DNA of 64,000 bases, taken from positions 62,001 through 126,000 of the forward strand of contig NZ_JAELYA010000008.1 in assembly GCF_017589465.1 (NCBI RefSeq). The letters are read 5' to 3'. The notes below the pieces were generated by a model. It was given only the letters and a program-made list of their open reading frames with translations, was not told the DNA's origin and made no database searches. The position numbers were made by a program, and so were the translations under genes. Numbering within the stretch: position 1 is the first letter of the stretch; each line of letters starts with the position of its first letter. The DNA comes from Pseudomonas schmalbachii (GTDB taxonomy: Bacteria; Pseudomonadota; Gammaproteobacteria; Pseudomonadales; Pseudomonadaceae). Positions 29,641 through 37,870 of this stretch are shown here, piece after piece.

Positions 29641-32178
29641 TCAGGACAACACCCCCATCGCCTTGGCCCGCACCACCGCCTGGGTCCGGCGCGTCACGCC
29701 GAGTTTGTGGTTGATGTGCTTGGTGTGCGCCTTGACCGTGTTGGTGGAGATATACAGGCGCTCGCCGATTTCCTGGTTGGAAAGCCCTTCGGCCAGCAGT
29801 TCCAGCACCGAGACTTCCCGCGAGGTGAGTTCCTCGCGCTTCTTCAGGCTGCTGCCGGAACCGCCTTCGGAATGGGACCTGGCCGGTTGCGCGGCCTTGG
29901 CCTCGCCGACCAGCAGGTTGAACGATCCACCCGCCGGCACATGCCGGCTCTCGCCTGGCTGGGCCGCCTCCGGCTGGGCCTGTTCGAGTTGTTCCAGGGT
30001 CTGCCGCACCCTGTTCAGCAGGCCGCGGAAATTCAGGCGCAGGCATTCCTTCTGGGTCATCTGCAGGCGCTTCTCGGCATCCCTCACCCGGCCCAGGCCG
30101 ATCTCGGCGCGGGCCATCAGCACCTGGTTGCGCACCATCATGGAGGGCACCAGCATGCCGTTCAGGCGCGCGGTGGGGCCGCGCAGGTAGTCCTCGATCG
30201 AGCGGGCCATGGTCAGCGCCTGTTCCCACTTGTTCTGCCGCACCAGGATGCTCAGCGATTGCAGGTTGAGCACGCCGCGGTAACTGGTTTCCTGGACGTT
30301 GGCGCACTGCAGGCGCCGTTCGGCATCCTGCAGGTAGCGGAATGCCTGCTGCTGGTCGCCGCGGCAGGAGGCCACTTCGGCAAGGCCGGTCAGGGCGTGC
30401 AGCAGCGGCGAGCCGCAATTCTGGATGTGCTGCAGGGCTTCCTGCATGGCCCGCTCGCAGGCATCCAGGTCGCCGCGCTGCAGATGCAGCTTGCCCTGCA
30501 TGGCCAGCAGACGCCCGTGCAGCATCTGGTGGTGGTTGCCGTCGGCCTGCAGCAGGGCGAGGTTCTCCTGCAGCAGCAGTTCGGCGAGCGTGATTTCGCC
30601 GCAGAGGATCATCAGGCAGATGCGCTCGCTGTTGACCAGCGCTTCGCTGGCCAGGCAGCCATGGCGCCGCGCCTGCTCCACCGCATCCATGAGGATCTGC
30701 TGGGCCTGTGCGGTCTCCCCGGCGCTCATGGCCAGGCGGGCCAGCGTCGAGTGGCAGAGGAAGGAGACGTGGCGGTCGCTCTCGCCCAGCTGGGCCAACG
30801 CCGACTGGCAGTGTTCGCGGGCGCTGTCGCAACTGCCCAGCAGGCCCTGGATGGTGCCGTGCAGCGCCTGCCATGCGGCCAGCAGGCAGCGGTTCAGGTC
30901 GGCCGTGGGTTGCGGCAGGAAGTGCCCCAGGTGGGTCAGGCAGGTCTGGGCCTCGCTGAGGCGCGAGGCCATCAGCAGGGCGCAGGCATTCAGCGCCACC
31001 AGTCGCGGCGTGCTCTCCAGCAGGCGTACGGGCAGGCGCTTGCGCCAGTCGAGGAAGGCCATCAGGTGTTGTCCGCCGAGCAGCCAGCTCGGGCTCAGCC
31101 GCGACATGTAGTTGACGGCAACGTCCAGGTGCCCGGCGTCCAGCGCCAGGTCGATGGCTTCGTCGGTGAAGCGCAGGGCGCTGAGCAGTCGGCAGGCGGC
31201 CAGGCGCAGGCGGTTGACGTCGACCGTGGCTGCCCGGTCCTGCAGCACGTGCGCCACGGCCGGCAGCAGGCGATACCATTCGCCGTCGCGGTCGAGCGGC
31301 TGGAAGAACGACTGTGATTGCAGCAGTCGCTGGAACAGTCCCCTGGCGTCCAGGTCGTCCCACAACTGGGCGCAGAAATTCGCCGAGAAGCGCGGCAGGT
31401 GCGCCAGGCCACCGAGCAGGCGGCGCTCGTCCTCGCTCAGGCGCGACAGCAGTTCGCGTTCCAGATAGTCGCCCAGCCACACCGCGCTGGACTGGCTGGC
31501 GCGGCCCTGGGCGCCGAGCAGCAGACGCACGCCGGCGCACCAGCCGAGGGTCCGTTGCCAGACCTCCTCGCGGGTGCTGACGCTGGTGGCGGGGGAGAGG
31601 AGGGCGACGATGTCGTCGAACTCGCCGCGGGAAAAGGCCAGCGCATCGCTGCCCAGCTCCAGCAGCTCGCCGTCCAGCAGCAGGCGCGGCAGGTTCCACT
31701 GCGGCCGTTGCCGGCTGCCCACCCAGAGCTGCAGGGGCGCGCGGGAATGCACCAGCAGGTGATCGATCCAGGCGTCCAGTTCGGCGTCGGCCTCGGCCGG
31801 GTAGTCGTCCAGCACCACACGCAGGGGAGCGTTCGAGCGTTCGAGGAATTCCAGCAGCGCCTGGCTGCCGTCCGGTGCACCGTCCAGCTGTTCGGCGATG
31901 CGCGCGCAGAGCTTCTGCAGCGGCAGCGGCTTTCCGGCCAGGTCGAGGTGGACGCAGCGCCCCTGTGCGTCGGACTGCTCCAGGCATTCCCGGATCAGGG
32001 TGCTTTTGCCGTAGCCGGCGGGTGCGCAGAGCAGGCGCAGGCGCGGCTGCCCGGCAAGCAGTTCGGCGACCAGGCGCGGACGCGGCACGAGCCGGGATGA
32101 CGGTACGGATCGTATGGGGGCCTCGAAGCTCACCGCCTGGGCGGTCTCCAGGGCGATGGCTGAGAGATGCTGCGACAT
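29641..32178 (-). CDS. MalT-like LuxR family ATP-dependent regulator, divergent subtype
   Basis: STAND-type regulator of 845 residues, the shortest and most divergent of the six. Walker A is APAGYGKST near 52-60. The Walker B region has LRVVLDDYPAEADAELDAWIDHLL, with PAEAD in place of the usual H/E-rich loop. The C-terminal GerE domain starts LTSREVSVLELLAEGLSNQEIGERL and contains STNTVKAHTKHINHKLGVTRR. A linker rich in Gln, Ala and Ser precedes the helix-turn-helix. CCAGGAGAA lies 10 bases before the ATG. It is divergent from the DUF1302-DUF1329 pair across 608 bases, so it is the natural candidate activator for those genes. Confidence 0.92.
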   Translation of the reverse strand: MSQHLSAIALETAQAVSFEAPIRSVPSSRLVPRPRLVAELLAGQPRLRLLCAPAGYGKSTLIRECLEQSDAQGRCVHLDLAGKPLPLQKLCARIAEQLDGAPDGSQALLEFLERSNAPLRVVLDDYPAEADAELDAWIDHLLVHSRAPLQLWVGSRQRPQWNLPRLLLDGELLELGSDALAFSRGEFDDIVALLSPATSVSTREEVWQRTLGWCAGVRLLLGAQGRASQSSAVWLGDYLERELLSRLSEDERRLLGGLAHLPRFSANFCAQLWDDLDARGLFQRLLQSQSFFQPLDRDGEWYRLLPAVAHVLQDRAATVDVNRLRLAACRLLSALRFTDEAIDLALDAGHLDVAVNYMSRLSPSWLLGGQHLMAFLDWRKRLPVRLLESTPRLVALNACALLMASRLSEAQTCLTHLGHFLPQPTADLNRCLLAAWQALHGTIQGLLGSCDSAREHCQSALAQLGESDRHVSFLCHSTLARLAMSAGETAQAQQILMDAVEQARRHGCLASEALVNSERICLMILCGEITLAELLLQENLALLQADGNHHQMLHGRLLAMQGKLHLQRGDLDACERAMQEALQHIQNCGSPLLHALTGLAEVASCRGDQQQAFRYLQDAERRLQCANVQETSYRGVLNLQSLSILVRQNKWEQALTMARSIEDYLRGPTARLNGMLVPSMMVRNQVLMARAEIGLGRVRDAEKRLQMTQKECLRLNFRGLLNRVRQTLEQLEQAQPEAAQPGESRHVPAGGSFNLLVGEAKAAQPARSHSEGGSGSSLKKREELTSREVSVLELLAEGLSNQEIGERLYISTNTVKAHTKHINHKLGVTRRTQAVVRAKAMGVLS

Positions 32179-32424
32179 CTTTTTTTATTCTCCTGGACGG
32201 CGCCGGATTGCGACGCTGTCGACACTTCTGCGAGTGAATGAGTGATGTGCCATGGCCGATTCCAATCGGATCGGCCGACGCGGCGCTGTGCCGCATGATT
32301 CGCGAGCTGGTTGGCCGGCAGGGTGGAAGTCCCCTGCGCTGGGCGTTTCCGGCGCTATGCCGGGCAGCGATTTTCCCTCCCTCTGCGGGCATTAAGGATT
32401 GTTTGGGAACCACTCCAGCGGGCA

Positions 32425-32441
32425 ATACCCTTTTCGGGTGA
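32425..32441. promoter_or_regulatory. 17-bp dyad, weaker candidate operator
   Basis: ATACCCTTTTCGGGTGA: TACCC and GGGT arms with five-base spacing, like the CTACCC-N5-G(A/G)GT(A/G)G sites. It is 345 bases upstream of the DUF1302 start. Confidence 0.3.
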
Positions 32442-32677
32442 TACGGGTTACTTCCTTCGCCCGATGGGACGAAACGCCGCGTGAAGCGGAGCACGCAGGC
32501 CAGCATCGCGATCCGTGGCGGGCGGGGTGGTCGTAACACTTTCGCGGACGCCTCGCGGTACGCCGCAAGTGCCCGTGCTGGAAGGGGTTTCCGCTAATGC
32601 CTGGCGATGCGTAAACGCCGTTTCGTTTCCGTTGGTATGCGGACCGTTACCTTCTGTAATCGCCGCCGCCAATCCAA

Positions 32678-32693
32678 TCACCCGCACGGGTGA
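32678..32693. promoter_or_regulatory. Palindrome upstream of the DUF1302 gene
   Basis: TCACCCGCACGGGTGA, with perfect 7-base arms around CA, about 94 bases before the DUF1302 ATG. A candidate operator; the bound factor is unknown. Confidence 0.4.
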
Positions 32694-32786
32694 CTCAAAA
32701 TTACTCCAACAGGCAATGTTTACCCCTTGCGCCGCTCCCTAGCATCTAGCTTCCAACTGTCAACACATCCGCAATCGGAGTACCGC

Positions 32787-34571
32787 ATGACAACTATAAA
32801 AATGCGCGGGCTGTACCAACCGCACCTGCTGGCCGCAGCAGTAGCCTTGGGGATCAGCGCACAGGCTCACGCCGTTGAATTCAATATCGGGGAGATCGAG
32901 GGGCGTTTCGACTCGTCTCTATCTGTTGGCGCCAGCTGGGCTGTCCGCGGTGCCGATCCGGATTACATCTCGCCGAACAACACAATGGGCAAGCGCGGCG
33001 CGGCAGGCAGCGCCACCGTCGACGACGGCCGCCTGAACTTCAAGAAGGGCGAGACCTTCTCGAAGATCTTCAAGGGCCTGCATGACCTCGAACTGAAGTA
33101 CGGCGACGGCGGTGCCTTCATCCGCGGCAAGTACTGGTACGACTTCGAACTGAAGGACGAGCACCGCCTGTTCTACGATATCGACGACAGCGGTCGTGAC
33201 GACCTGGCCAAGTCTTCCGGCGCCGAATTCCTCGACGCCTTCCTCTACTACAACTACAACCTTGGCGAACTGCCCGGCAACGTGCGTTTCGGCAAACAGG
33301 TGGTCAGCTGGGGTGAGAGTACCTTCATCCAGAACGGCATCAACGTGATCAACCCGCTCGACGTCGCCGCCCTGCGCCGTCCGGGTGCCGAGGTGAAGGA
33401 AGGCCTGATCCCGGTGAACATGTTCTACCTGTCCCAGGGCCTGGCCGAGAACCTCACCGCCGAGGGCTTCTACCAGTTGCAGTGGGAGAAGACCATCATC
33501 GACAACTGCGGCACCTTCTTCGGCGCCGATGCGGTCCAGCAAGGCTGTAACGATCGTCTGTCGGCAGCCGGCCCGGACTTCCCCCAGGGTGATCCGCGTC
33601 TTAACGTCGCCGCAAACAGTGCCTACGTGCCCCGCCTGAAGGACGACGACGCCCGCGACAGCGGCCAGTATGGCCTGGCCCTGCGCTGGTTCGTGCCGGA
33701 GCTGAACGACACCGAGTTCGGCGCCTATTACATGAACTATCACAGCCGCAACCCGTTCATTAACACCATCGCCACCACTGGTGCGACCGGCCCCGGTGCG
33801 GCTGCGATCAATACCGTTCGTAACACGCGCTTCTTCATCGACTATCCTGAAGATATCCGCATGTATGGTCTGAGCTTCCAGACCAACGTCGGCGGCACCT
33901 CGCTGGGCGGCGAAATCAGCTTCCGGCCGAACCAGCCGCTGCAACTGTCCTCGCCGGACTTCCTCGGCGCGGCACTGGGTCGCCAGACTCCGGTGAACCC
34001 CACCGGCCTGCAGGCCAGCCAGCGTGGCCAGGAGATGACCGCCTACAAGCGCATGCCGGTATTCCAGGCGCAGATGACCGCCACCCAGTTCTTCGACCAG
34101 ATCTGGGGCGCCAGCCGCCTGACCCTGGTCGGCGAGATCGGCTACAACCGCATCAACGGCCTGGGTGACACCGATGGCAGCGACCTGCGCTTCGGCCGCA
34201 GCCCGGTATTCGGCGCCGGTCCGAGCGTCTTCGCCAGCAACGCCTGCGTACCGAGCGCCACCACCAATGCCAAGTGCAGCAACCACGGCTTCTACACCAC
34301 CAACTCCTGGGGTTACCAGGCTCGTGCCCGCCTGGACTACTCCAACGTGATCGCCGGTATCAACCTGGCGCCGACCGTCGCCTGGCAGCATTCCGTGGAC
34401 GGCTACGGCCCGAACTTCGACGAAGGCTCCAAGGCCATCAGCATTGGCGTCGACGCCGACTACCTGACCAAGTACACCGCCAGCCTCAGCTACACCGACT
34501 TCTTCGGCGGCAACTTCAGCACCAACGGCGACCGTGACTTCGTCGCGCTCAGCGTCGGCGTGAACTTCTAA
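32787..34571 (+). CDS. DUF1302 family outer-membrane protein
   Basis: Predicted outer-membrane beta-barrel of 594 residues. The signal peptide ends ISAQAHA before VEFNIGEIEGRFDSSLSVGA, the typical DUF1302 opening. GNVRFGKQVVSWGESTFIQNGINVINP is characteristic of the family. The mature protein alternates aromatic and polar residues and ends in VGVNF, a barrel-like C-terminus. CGGAG precedes the ATG at 32787. It is followed after 21 bases by DUF1329. The two are regularly paired in Pseudomonas and related genera near genes for using hydrophobic compounds. Uptake or surface handling of such a substrate is inference. Confidence 0.9.
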   Translation: MTTIKMRGLYQPHLLAAAVALGISAQAHAVEFNIGEIEGRFDSSLSVGASWAVRGADPDYISPNNTMGKRGAAGSATVDDGRLNFKKGETFSKIFKGLHDLELKYGDGGAFIRGKYWYDFELKDEHRLFYDIDDSGRDDLAKSSGAEFLDAFLYYNYNLGELPGNVRFGKQVVSWGESTFIQNGINVINPLDVAALRRPGAEVKEGLIPVNMFYLSQGLAENLTAEGFYQLQWEKTIIDNCGTFFGADAVQQGCNDRLSAAGPDFPQGDPRLNVAANSAYVPRLKDDDARDSGQYGLALRWFVPELNDTEFGAYYMNYHSRNPFINTIATTGATGPGAAAINTVRNTRFFIDYPEDIRMYGLSFQTNVGGTSLGGEISFRPNQPLQLSSPDFLGAALGRQTPVNPTGLQASQRGQEMTAYKRMPVFQAQMTATQFFDQIWGASRLTLVGEIGYNRINGLGDTDGSDLRFGRSPVFGAGPSVFASNACVPSATTNAKCSNHGFYTTNSWGYQARARLDYSNVIAGINLAPTVAWQHSVDGYGPNFDEGSKAISIGVDADYLTKYTASLSYTDFFGGNFSTNGDRDFVALSVGVNF

Positions 34572-34592
34572 CCTCACCGAAAGGGCATGCAC

Positions 34593-35969
34593 ATGAAAAC
34601 AATTACAAAGCTGCAATCGGGTGTACTGGCTCTGTCCCTGTCCCTGCTGGCCACCAGCGTGCTGGCCGCGGTTTCTCCGGAAGAGGCCGCCAAGCTCGGC
34701 ACCACCCTGACCCCGCTGGGCGCGGAGAAGGCCGGCAATGCCGACGGCAGCATTCCGGAGTGGACCGGCGGCCTCAAGCCGGGCGCCGCTCCGGTGGATG
34801 CCAACGGCTTCCTCGGTAACCCGTTCGAAAGCGACAAGCCGCTGTTCGTCATCACCAAGGCCAACGTCGATCAGTACAAGGACAAGCTGACCCCCGGCCA
34901 GCAGGCGCTGTTCCAGCGCTACCCGGACACCTACAAGATCCCGGTGTATCAGACTCGCCGTACCGCCGCCGCTCCGCAGACCGTGTATGACGCCATCAAG
35001 AAGAGCGCGGTGACCACCGAGGCGGTCAACGACGGCAACGGCCTGAAGAACTTCGAGCAGTCGCACAACTACGCCTTCCCGATTCCGAAGAGCGGCGTGG
35101 AAGTGGTGTGGAACCACGAGACCCGTTATCGCGGCAGCAACTACACGCAGCTCTCGGTTCAGGCCACACCGCAGGCCAATGGCACCTACACCATCGTCGA
35201 GTTCAAGCAGGATGTGGCTTTCCCGCAGCTGATGTCCGACGTCAGTCCGGAGAAAGGTGCCAACTTCCTCTTCTACGTGAAGCAGGAAATCGTCGCCCCG
35301 GCGCGCCTGGCCGGTAACGTGACCCTGGTTCACGAGACCATCGACCAGGTCAAGGAGCCGCGTCTGGCCTGGGCCTACAACGCTGGCCAGCGCCGTGTGC
35401 GCCGCGCCCCGCAGGTCGCCTACGACGGTCCGGGTACCGCCGCCGACGGTATGCGTACCGCCGACAACTCGGACATGTATAACGGCGCGCCGGACCGCTA
35501 CAACTGGAAGCTGATCGGCAAGAAGGAGATGTACATCCCGTACAACAACTACAAGCTGTGGTCGCCGAAGGTGAAGTACGCCGACATCCTCAAGCCGGGC
35601 CACATCAACCAGGACCTGACCCGCTACGAACTGCACCGCGTGTGGGAAGTGGAGGGTACCGTCAAGCCGGGTGAGCGTCACATCTACGCCAAGCGCCACA
35701 TGTACTTCGACGAGGACACCTGGCAACTGGTGGAAGTCGACCATTACGACGGCCGTGGCCAGCTGTGGCGCGTCGGCGAGGGTCACCAGGTGCTGGACTA
35801 CCAGCAGGGCGCCGGTACCTATGCCGCCCAGACCCTGTACGACCTGATCGCCGGCCGCTATGCGGTGATCGGCCTGACCAACGAGGTCAAGCGTGCTTCC
35901 TCGTTCGGCCAGAAGTTCACCATGAACGACTTCACCCCGGCCGCGCTGCGCAACGCCGGTATCCGCTAA
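34593..35969 (+). CDS. DUF1329 family exported protein
   Basis: Exported protein of 458 residues. The signal peptide MKTITKLQSGVLALSLSLLA ends near VLAA. The mature start VSPEEAAKLGTTLTPLGAEK is standard for DUF1329, followed by IPEWTGG. The fold is probably related to outer-membrane lipoprotein-sorting (LolB/LppX-like) proteins that bind acyl chains, which fits a partner that carries a hydrophobic ligand across the periplasm. AAAGG with normal spacing supports 34593 over the ATG six bases earlier. It is co-transcribed with DUF1302. Confidence 0.9.
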   Translation: MKTITKLQSGVLALSLSLLATSVLAAVSPEEAAKLGTTLTPLGAEKAGNADGSIPEWTGGLKPGAAPVDANGFLGNPFESDKPLFVITKANVDQYKDKLTPGQQALFQRYPDTYKIPVYQTRRTAAAPQTVYDAIKKSAVTTEAVNDGNGLKNFEQSHNYAFPIPKSGVEVVWNHETRYRGSNYTQLSVQATPQANGTYTIVEFKQDVAFPQLMSDVSPEKGANFLFYVKQEIVAPARLAGNVTLVHETIDQVKEPRLAWAYNAGQRRVRRAPQVAYDGPGTAADGMRTADNSDMYNGAPDRYNWKLIGKKEMYIPYNNYKLWSPKVKYADILKPGHINQDLTRYELHRVWEVEGTVKPGERHIYAKRHMYFDEDTWQLVEVDHYDGRGQLWRVGEGHQVLDYQQGAGTYAAQTLYDLIAGRYAVIGLTNEVKRASSFGQKFTMNDFTPAALRNAGIR

Positions 35970-36130
35970 CCCCATCCCCGGCCCTCCTGCCGCCCGCAAT
36001 GCGGGCTGGCAGGTTCGGCAGGGCCCGGGCATTTCCAGTACACGAGGGCAGCTTCTGCAGCATGCCCGATCCACGGTCCGCTCCACCGTGGCTCGGGGTG
36101 CTGCAGCCGCTGCCCTCGGTATTTCAGGAG

Positions 36131-36465
36131 GTAGGGCGGGTGCAACCCGCCAATGCCTCGGTCCTTGCCCCGTGTATCGACCTGCAGGAGCAACTGTCTT
36201 TGCGTTGTCGCGAGGCTACCCCCTCACCCTAACCCTCTCCCGGAGGGAGAGGGGACTGGTCGGAGTTGCCGGTTGGCACGGCGCATATCCTTGCACCGTT
36301 TTACCCCCTCTCCCTCCGGGAGAGGGTTGGGGTGAGGGAGCCGGCAACGCAACAGCATCGTCGTAGGAATAACTGTCTTGCGCGGCCAAGGGTACTGATG
36401 TAGGAGCGAGCTCTGCTCGCGAACATCGGCCCCGCAAAAGCTTCGCGAGCAGAGCTCGCTCCTAC
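36131..36465. repeat. Family A half, family D and a GAGCTCTGCTCGCG inverted repeat
   Basis: Family A half at 36131-36152, family D at 36220-36339, and a separate pair GTAGGAGCGAGCTCTGCTCG / CGAGCAGAGCTCGCTCCTAC at 36400-36465. They lie in the 899-base gap between convergent genes (35970-36868). No gene is visible in the gap; its right part (36546-36868) has nothing I can name. Confidence 0.87.
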
Positions 36466-36506
36466 AGGAATACCCCCGCGTCTAGCCGGAGGGGCAGGAA
36501 AGACGC

Positions 36507-36534
36507 AAAAAAAAACCGGGCCAAGCGGCCCGGT
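36507..36534 (-). terminator. Rho-independent terminator
   Basis: On the minus strand, ACCGGGCC, loop GCTT, GGCCCGGT followed by a run of nine T. It would end transcripts from the dienoyl-CoA-reductase-type SDR, although it is about 330 bases past that stop. Confidence 0.8.
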
Positions 36535-36868
36535 GAAACCAAAGGGGGATAGAAACACGGCGCTGCCCGGCCTGCCGTGTCTATGAGTCTCGGCAGGGAG
36601 GGGATCGTCCGTGGGAAATCTGTCGACGCAGCGGGCCGGAGCGGCCGCGCTACGCGGGGAGGGGCGTGCGATTCGGGGCGCACGGCTGCAAGCGTTCGTT
36701 CATCGACCGGCATCCGTGGCTGGTCCGTCGCTTGCGGTCGGGATCGGCGCATGGCCGGAACTGCGGCCGCGTCGATAGCTGTTGCCGATTATCGACGCGG
36801 CGATGGTGGATGGCTCTAATCACTTCGGACCAATTTCCCGTCCGGGCGATGGCTGGTCCGGCCGCGGG

Positions 36869-37654
36869 TCAGGCGCCCATGCGGAACATCGCGCCACCCT
36901 GGGAATAGCCGCCATCGACGTTCAGCACGGTGCCGCTGATGTAGGAGGCCAGCGGCGAGGAGAGGAACAGCGCGGCGTTGGCGACTTCCTCCAGCGTGCC
37001 GTAGCGACCCAGCGGCACCAGGCTGGCGGTGCGTTTGGTGCTTTCGTCGTCCGGCGCCAGCCGGCGCATGCCCTCGGTGTCGCCGATCGGGCCGGGCACC
37101 AGCGCGTTGACGCGGATGCCCTGGCGACCCCACTCGACGGCGAGGGTGCGGGTGAGCATTTCCATGCCGGCCTTGGCGGCGCAGGCGTGGCTCTGCAGCG
37201 GGGTGGGGATGCTCGCCTGCGGCGCGGAGATGGTCAGCACCGAGGAGCCGGCGCCGCGCAGGTGCTGGTGGCCGAGGCGGACGACGTTGAAGGTGCCCAG
37301 CAGGTCGATGTCGACCACGGTCTTGAAGGCGTTGCAGGACATGTCGGTGGCAGCGGCGAGGAAGTTGCCGGCGGCCCCGGAGATCAGCACGTCGATCGGG
37401 CCGAAGGCTTCCACCGCCTTCTCCAGCGCGGCGCCCAGCGCCTGCGGATCGCGCACGTCGGCAGCCAGGCCGAGGGCCTGCGGGCCGAGTTCCGCGGCGG
37501 CATTGGCGGCCTTTTCCGGATTGCGCCCGAGCACCGCGACCTTCGCGCCGCACCGGGCGAAGGCCCGGGCGATGCCGAGGTTGATGCCGCTGGTGCCGCC
37601 GGCGACGAAGACGTGGGCGTTGGCGAAGCCCGACCAGGGATGGGTTTGCATCAT
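36869..37654 (-). CDS. SDR oxidoreductase, 2,4-dienoyl-CoA reductase-type
   Basis: Short-chain dehydrogenase of 261 residues. The cofactor motif GGTSGINLGIA starts near residue 20 and SGAAGNF replaces the usual NNAG. The usual YxxxK Tyr is absent: the segment is QSHACAAKAGMEML, with the Lys kept. This, with TRTLAVEWGRQGIRVNALVPGPIGDTEG, matches the peroxisomal-type 2,4-dienoyl-CoA reductase group and not ordinary SDRs. It would reduce conjugated double bonds that arise when unsaturated chains enter beta-oxidation. AAAGGAGT gives the start at 37654; the longer frame begins inside a family B repeat. Confidence 0.85.
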   Translation of the reverse strand: MMQTHPWSGFANAHVFVAGGTSGINLGIARAFARCGAKVAVLGRNPEKAANAAAELGPQALGLAADVRDPQALGAALEKAVEAFGPIDVLISGAAGNFLAAATDMSCNAFKTVVDIDLLGTFNVVRLGHQHLRGAGSSVLTISAPQASIPTPLQSHACAAKAGMEMLTRTLAVEWGRQGIRVNALVPGPIGDTEGMRRLAPDDESTKRTASLVPLGRYGTLEEVANAALFLSSPLASYISGTVLNVDGGYSQGGAMFRMGA

Positions 37655-37698
37655 GGGTACTCCTTTCTTGTTGTAGTCCGGAACGTAGGTTGGTGGCC

Positions 37699-37848
37699 GT
37701 AGGTTGGCGCTGAGCGCAGCGAAGCCCAACATGAGCCCGGCATTGGCATCGTTGGGCTTCGCAAGCTCAGCACCAACCTACAGGCAGCGAAGCCCAACAT
37801 CTGTCGAGCCATTGCATCGTTGGGCTTCGTAAACTCAGCCCAACCTAC
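37699..37848. repeat. Family B repeats, one complete and one partial
   Basis: GTAGGTTGGCGCTGAGCGCA to CTCAGCACCAACCTAC (37699-37781), then a second set of GAAGCCCAAC..GTTGGGCTTCG arms to 37848. They separate the SDR gene from the next LuxR gene. Confidence 0.88.
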
Positions 37849-37870
37849 GGGAGCGGTGAGCCAACATCCT

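Larger units (their letters stand above)
32179..32786. other. Long non-coding space between LuxR and DUF1302 genes
   Basis: The 608 bases contain no credible gene and no member of the repeat families. Two dyads stand out: ATACCCTTTTCGGGTGA at 32425-32441, with the same arm spacing as the 17-bp boxes elsewhere, and TCACCCGCACGGGTGA at 32678-32693, a 7-bp-arm palindrome about 94 bases before the DUF1302 start. The space is long enough for a complex activator-dependent promoter. Confidence 0.5.

Noticed and set aside
29468-32539. Open frame of about 1020 codons overlapping the 29641 LuxR gene in another frame
   Set aside because: It is Arg/Pro/Ala-rich without domains. The in-frame LuxR has Walker A, the helix-turn-helix and a good ribosome site.
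32919-36086. Open frame of over 1000 codons on the minus strand, opposite the DUF1302 and DUF1329 genes
   Set aside because: Its composition mirrors the G/C-rich third positions of the plus-strand genes. It has no recognisable domains, and the plus-strand proteins have signal peptides and family motifs.
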